From: Haemonchus contortus
Lineage: Eukaryota > Nematoda > Chromadorea > Rhabditida > Trichostrongylidae
NCBI GenBank assembly: GCA_000469685.2
Contig: LS997565.1
Span: forward strand, 35,375,145-35,439,144
DNA length: 64,000 nucleotides
Direction of reading: 5' to 3'
Below, piece by piece: positions 60,201 to 64,000 of this stretch. Numbering within the stretch: position 1 is the first letter of the stretch; each line of letters begins with the position of its first letter. The position numbers were made by a program, and so were the translations under genes. The notes beneath the pieces are model-generated. The model searched no databases, was not told the DNA's origin, and saw nothing but the letters and a program-made list of their open reading frames with translations.

Positions 60201-62552
60201 GTACCCATGTGAGTTTTGCAGATGTAGGCGACAATAGTGAGGCAGACGTGATCTTAAACTAAAGGATTAACAGAAAGCAATTGATGGTGAACAATTTGCG
60301 AATACGCGAACAGTATATTTAGAAGAAAAAGCTTCACAAAGAAATGGAGAGCTGAACACGCTGACTAACATTGCTCATGAATTGAACGGAGAAGATGTTT
60401 TGTATGAACAGCTTCCGATAATTCCGTGAGGTGCCCAACCAAGTCAGTGATTCCGACCTCGAGGCACCAGAACTCAACGCCTCAGTACAGCCAGCGATGC
60501 GTTATGCTACTCGAATGTGGCTGGACAACAAAACTATCGTTAAAGATATAACGCATTAGAAAAATGTTTCCTGAGGATCAGCTTTTTTTAGCAGTGGCAT
60601 CAAGGCTTGCGAAGTCCAGATCCGAAGGAAAGATAGCGCTCGTAGGGCCTACTGTGGCGAATCCGATGCACATTTGAACCGGTCATCTACTCGCGAAAAG
60701 GATGGCAGGCGAGGTCTCCGAGTCACATGATGGTTTTCGACAAACAAAGCAAAGCAGCTATAGCTACGAGGACTCGGTGGGCCGATTCGTTCTGGAGATG
60801 TTCTAAACAAAATCCCTCATTGGATGCAAGTTGCAAAAGGTCGTTTGGTATGGAATAGCTGTGATTTCCGCATAGAAGTATGAAAGTAAGTAATATTAAT
60901 ATGAGTATTAGCAGTGTGAATATTAGAATAAGTGCTGATGTAAGTACGGGTGTTAGTATCAGAATGAATAATGCATCAGTATGAGTCTTACTACTGCTGC
61001 TCATCTTCCTCCAAGGTGCTTCTCAGGAAAGTGATCAGTTTTCAGAAATTTCAATGGCTTATTGTCAACAATGACCAAACCCGAAAAAAACGAAGTACTT
61101 CCCCAAGCATGACTATATTTGAAATCGTGATCTGCCAATGAACATGAATACCACACCATGGAAATGTTGCTGAGATTACCAGTGGTGCAGAAGGAAGAAT
61201 GTCATCAGATGGTGGATCGACTGTCATCCAAGAAGTTGCATTACTCTGCACCACGGACTTGTCATCCTTCAGTAGCTTAACTCGGAATTGGTACCTAGAA
61301 TTCATAATGATTGAAATCGGCAGCCAAAACTATCCTGAGCAATTCGACTGGCAGTAGCAAAACAGAGAGATTGTTCCAAAGCTTGTTATTCACTTCGATC
61401 GCGCCTTTCACGCAGTCTTTCAACTTTGTCCAAAAATCGGGTCTCTTCCATCATTACGTAGTACTGTTCAGTTTTTGGAAATCAGAGACTGACGATTTCG
61501 CAAAGGGTGAAATCGAAATGGCTATGGTTCTACAGTTTTTCGACGCAATTAGGTCCAAAGAAAAACGTGAAGAAATTGCTTGAGTTATATATAATTAACG
61601 TAGAGCTTATGCAAACAGTACTTTTTCCTGGCTTAAAACCTTCCTCACAGACCTTTGACAGTTAGGAACAAAGTAAAAGTAAAATCTGTACAAGTCGAAG
61701 AGCATACAAAACCAATGGCCGGAGGAAAGCGAGATCCGCAAGCGAAAAGAGAAGGTTTCCACAGAGAAATAAACGCTATTCCTGAATACCGAAGATGCTG
61801 TGCCGTGTGCCAAGCGCGTGATCTACTTTCGCGAGCTCATACTGCCCCACCTCCATCCCCGAGCATCGCCCAAAGTTATTTTTTGTAATGTCGCATATGT
61901 GACGGATAGATGGAGACGTCGTTAGCTTTGTTGTTTCTGAGGTGATGAACATGCTGAGCGCCAGTCAGCGGCGTGCATGCTGAGCACGCAGGAAAAACGT
62001 TGCTATTTATGAACGCGATCTGAGAAAAGCAAATGCCAAAATCCAGACAGCACTGGCTGCTTTCATAGTCGAGTGGCCGTTCGACTGGTCGTTCGAGTGA
62101 TCGCGCGACCTGCTTGGGACCGTCCAACGGCGGCACCCATAACTAGCGCGGCCTCCTCGACCGATCGGGCGACCGGTGGTGCGATCAGTCGAGCGACCGA
62201 TGGCGCGACTAGTCGCGCGACTAGTCGCCAGTCGCCCGCAAAATCGTGGACTATGAAAGTTTTGATCTTGTTTTTCTTCGTTTTCATCCTTTCGAAAAAG
62301 CTTGAGCGCGACGCGACCGCGTCGACCGACCGTCTGCCTCCTCCCCCTCGGTAGCACTACATCGGTGGCTTGCGCCGGCGGACTATGGAGCAGGCACTGA
62401 CGTTGTCCTTACTAACCTCTTATTAGGGACGAGATCCTTAATGGTTGTGGCACGTACATGGCTGTCGACATTGTCCACATCAATCCAAGAATCGTTTGCA
62501 TTTCCATCAGATCGGAGTTCAATTCTTAACAAATAATTGGGCAGAGGTTTGT
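51290..62552 (-). CDS. Fibronectin type III single-pass membrane protein (gene F, 5' end missing)
   Basis: Minus-strand exons: 62417-about 62552 (start unsure; an AAG acceptor at 62,525 is the alternative), 61180-61294, 60121-60258, 55359-55494, 54286-54438, 52821-52951 and probably 51290-51463. All junction phases agree. One FN3 domain is split over exons 1-2 (SWIDVDNVDSHVRATTIKDL, then RYQFRVKLLKDDKS). A second spans exons 3-4 (SPTSAKLTWV, then YAFSLMAENFAGRSAPSP). Exon 5 holds the membrane helix (SVFIIIFLFVLLICCIAFYS) with a stop-transfer WRKNY. Exon 6 is a cytoplasmic tail (VNGKFLDTAYRIFNEQKVHK), and the last exon ends FFVNLF at TAG. Known of the family: such proteins are usually cell adhesion or guidance receptors. 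I cannot name the orthologue; no FIGQY ankyrin motif or kinase core was found. The N-terminus lies beyond the window or in unrecognised exons. Confidence 0.72.
52127..52661. mobile_element. piggyBac-like MITE, TTAA-flanked
   Basis: Flanked by TTAA (52,123-52,126 and 52,662-52,665), with terminal repeats CACGTTGACGACGA and its exact complement. Length 535 bp, no transposase. TTAA target duplication is the hallmark of piggyBac elements. Inside the right end is a second inverted word around GTCGGTCACCATTGACTGAC. It lies in the last intron of gene F. A related copy is at 59,040-59,483. Confidence 0.78.
53580..53990 (-). mobile_element. Non-LTR reverse transcriptase remnant
   Basis: The minus frame around 53,800-53,600 reads VGKMKARKATILDLVPTGA, a stop, then KELEEYGIEWKTPFLNRT. 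This matches the pattern at the start of non-LTR reverse transcriptases (a K-x-x-KA-GPD-like stretch then a WL...N segment). It is short, with stops, so the clade is unassigned. Confidence 0.45.
55018..55185. repeat. Low-complexity purine/GT-rich tract
   Basis: Runs of GGGG mixed with GTGTGT, including GGGGAAGGGGAGGGGGGAAG and AAAAGGGGGGAGGAGGGAG. It lies in the intron between the last FN3 exon and the membrane-helix exon of gene F. Several G-runs are close enough to allow G-quadruplex formation on the plus strand. Confidence 0.7.
55850..57320 (-). mobile_element. RTE retrotransposon fragment, copy 3
   Basis: Minus-strand pieces in order: LCREATKGRPEREKSSSCGY (57.2-57.1 kb, the linker after the endonuclease), then 56,914-56,633 with HIKSLPSDIVKTLAWQSAHY and CKAPTSWETSGVLLPFKKGD (the start of the RT domain), then fragments near 56.36 and 56.2-56.1 kb that correspond to later RT blocks. 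Frameshifts and deletions separate them. It lies in an intron of gene F. Confidence 0.72.
57605..58135. mobile_element. Foldback element with tRNA-like loop
   Basis: The arms are about 57,605-57,795 and about 57,950-58,135. The left reads GGGGTAGTCTACTTATCTTG and continues through TTTACGAAAATGGAAATTAA to CGACAGTAGTATCAATTG, and the right is the inverted copy. The loop (about 150 bp) contains a tRNA-like A-box region, TGACCTAGTGGTAGTGGTC. No protein coding. Confidence 0.75.
57818..57885 (+). other. tRNA-like (tRNA-derived SINE) remnant
   Basis: The word GACCTAGTGGTAGTGGTC can form a D-arm and fits the RNA polymerase III A-box. GGGGTCCCTCCCC some 30 bp later sits where a T-arm would be but lacks the GTTCGA core. 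It is not a functional tRNA and more likely a tRNA-derived repeat head in the loop of the foldback element. Confidence 0.3.
58300..58880 (-). mobile_element. Penelope-like element remnant with GIY-YIG endonuclease
   Basis: Minus-strand pieces read HQLVRSRLYDRICIMHNC, then CVICPYGKVGGC, then a short gap with stops, then CYIGETGRQLCVRAKEHL and APLGKHRR. After a further shift comes RKTLQAFCIRHRIPSMNNK. The CxxC finger, YIGETGR and KEHL are the conserved core of the GIY-YIG endonuclease at the C-terminus of Penelope-like retroelements. Stops and at least one frameshift show it is dead. The reverse transcriptase part was not found. Confidence 0.75.
59040..59487. mobile_element. Truncated piggyBac-like MITE, copy 2
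   Basis: This is a direct-orientation relative of 52,255-52,665. Shared stretches include GAAACAAAAGAAAAACTTGTG-like sequence, GTAGACCATTTCGGTGTATG and GATCATGGGTCGACG. It ends ATCGTCAACGTG then TTAA (59,484-59,487). The left terminus is missing. The inner GGTCAACATTGACC motif is doubled here. Confidence 0.68.
60880..60995. repeat. Low-complexity ATTAG/ATGAG-type tract
   Basis: Irregular short repeats of the kind AATATTAATATGAGTATTAG. The minus ORF here (60,723-61,004) is hydrophobic only because the repeat encodes Leu and Ile. It lies in an intron of gene F. Confidence 0.5.
62060..62258. mobile_element. GC-rich inverted-repeat element, copy 2
   Basis: The ends are CTTTCATAGTC and GACTATGAAAG, an exact 11-bp inverted repeat. 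The interior is built from CGACC, GCGAC and GTCGCGCGACTAG words. It is related by its ends to 49,371-49,515. Overlapping ORFs in several frames (62,007-62,357) come from this composition. It lies in an intron of gene F. Confidence 0.62.
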
Positions 62553-62917
62553 AAATATAATATATAATATTATTCCTAAGTGAGAAGACATGATCAAGAT
62601 GTCAACAGACGTAAACAAAGCCTTTAAAAAATTCTGATTTTAAACTGATAAAATAGAGCCAAATTCGATCATTTCAATTACACCCTGCGTATGAGATAGT
62701 CCGCCACAGAATGAATACATTCAACAAATATTTGATAAAAGCTCTGCGATTGTGATACCTAATTTGGCTTCATCACCAGTTCGAAATCAAAATTTTTCTC
62801 TAAACGATTCACTTCAAAGGCGAAGCGGGTGTACTATGTCGTTTGGCAAAGCCTCTCGCACAAACTTGCTATTGGGGCACATGGGCTCATAACAGCTTCA
62901 TTGACACTACCCATTCG

Positions 62918-64000
62918 ACACGGTTTGTGAGGTGGACGACTCGTCCATGTGATTCAATCTTCTAATCATGCTAGTCGGCGATCCCACTGCCCATAGAGCT
63001 GATATGCGCCCGATCGATGACGGTACTACTATTATTAGACGCCGAATTGCGGACCCACTATTCTGTCTATTTACATGGTCTAATCTGCTATTTTTCGCTT
63101 TTTTCTGCTATTAGGGATTCTTTTTTGGTTTTTTCTGCTATGAGGGATCCTTGAATTCCTTTTCCAGATGAATGCTGCCAACTTACCATGAAGTGGAAGT
63201 GTCGTGGTCGATTTGGAGCCTGTTGTGGAAGTCATAAATTAGTTTTGTCTCAATTTTGTAATCTTGTTTGTTTTCATTTAATGTTCTTCACCAGTTTTCA
63301 CCTCTTGCTGGAAACGCGAGCACCAAGAAGGAAATGCGAAATCATATCATTGATACCGAAATGTGCAGGGGTTCCGTTCATTCAAATATGAAACCGTCCT
63401 TACGTGATTGAATGAACGAAACTCGCTTAGGCGCTCGCATTTCTCGCTCGGCGCGACTAGCTAAAAAATATTATTACAGAAGAATCTAGGAGCTCACGAT
63501 CACATTCTCTCTTATGGAAGCTCCATTTTTCGTTTTTTTGGTTCGTTGAGTCCTTCAAGCCTCGACATTACTGATGGACCTACGACCTCGGACGGACAGA
63601 CATAAAGTTGACGACAGGAATAAACATCATGACAGGCAAATGTTTTTACAGAAGAAACAATAAAAACCACACACCAATATGTTATACATACATATGCACT
63701 GCAAATTACTTTGAAGTAGGAAGTATCAGGCTTCAACACGACCACGATATTACCACTCCATGGTAACTTGTCAGTATTCTCTTGGAAAGGGAATTTAAGA
63801 ATCCCCATAAGCAGGAAAAAGCGAAAAGTAGCAAAATACGCGATGTATATAGAACCTGTGGGTCCGCAATTCGGCGTCTAATAGTAGTAGTAGTGGCGTC
63901 ATCGATTGGGCGCACATCAGCTGGATGGTCAGTGGGGTGGCCGATTAGCATGATCAGAAGATTGAATCACATGGACGAGTCGTTCACCCCACAAACGGTG
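62918..64000. mobile_element. Foldback element running off the right edge
   Basis: The left arm (about 62,918-63,180) with GGTGGACGACTCGTCCATGT and GACGCCGAATTGCGGACCCA returns inverted at about 63,760-64,000, ending at the last base of the window with the complement of the left end. The unpaired centre (63.2-63.7 kb) holds short ORFs without likeness. The right boundary is probably just at or past 64,000. Confidence 0.75.

Noticed and set aside
60723..61004. Hydrophobic 93-residue ORF resembling a membrane protein
   Set aside because: It is encoded by a low-complexity ATTAG/ATGAG tract; leucine and isoleucine follow from the repeat.
62007..62357. Arg/Ser-rich ORFs of 74-116 codons
   Set aside because: They are translations of the CGACC/GCGAC repeat inside an inverted-repeat element, open in several frames.
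51290..62552. Naming gene F as an L1CAM (SAX-7-like) or a Ros-type kinase
   Set aside because: FN3 domains and a membrane helix fit both, but no FIGQY ankyrin motif and no kinase catalytic exon could be found downstream.

Overview
The window looks like an intron-rich, transposon-laden piece of a nematode genome, most likely a clade V (strongylid or hookworm-like) worm. The evidence is nematode-specific chemoreceptor families (Srt-type and Srsx-type serpentine receptors), short exons behind TTTTCAG/TTTCAG acceptors, and RTE, Penelope, mariner and Tc1 remnants of kinds common in such worms. The species assignment is inference. No rRNA, intact tRNA, CRISPR array or prokaryotic operon is visible. 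Nearly every long single-frame ORF is either a shadow or part of a repeat; the real genes are spread over small exons that had to be assembled by hand.

Layout. (1) 1-2,269 (-): 5' part of an Srt-type receptor (gene A), leaving the window at the left edge. (2) 2.3-13.7 kb: intergenic DNA filled by palindromic (foldback) DNA elements, a decayed phlebovirus-type envelope glycoprotein remnant (9.3-10.4 kb) and a mariner-ended element. (3) 13,728-21,934 (-): a complete seven-exon paralogue (gene B). Its exons sum to 852 nt, a 283-residue protein, and its fourth intron holds a TA-flanked MITE and a head-to-head rearranged Tc1-like element. (4) 22.9-28.1 kb: a four-unit 291-bp tandem array and dispersed repeats. 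(5) 28,136-38,118 (-): an Srsx-type receptor lacking its first two exons (gene C), with RTE retrotransposon debris in one intron. (6) 40,891-45,354 (-): the fuller Srsx paralogue (gene D). (7) 46.1-47.1 kb: an unusually GC-rich block with a near-perfect 31-nt palindrome. (8) 51,290-about 62.5 kb (-): exons of a fibronectin type III single-pass membrane protein (gene F), with piggyBac-like, RTE, Penelope-like and foldback debris in its introns, and another foldback element running off the right edge.

The receptor genes come as two tandem duplicates (A/B and C/D), all on the minus strand. Splice positions and much intron sequence are conserved inside each pair. This lets one copy serve as the empty site for insertions in the other: a mariner-type element and the RTE debris in C, and a hAT-like MITE in D, are copy-specific, while an RTE/SINE 3' tail is shared and so older than the duplication. 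Several elements are rebuilt as near palindromes, the most unusual recurrent structure in the window.
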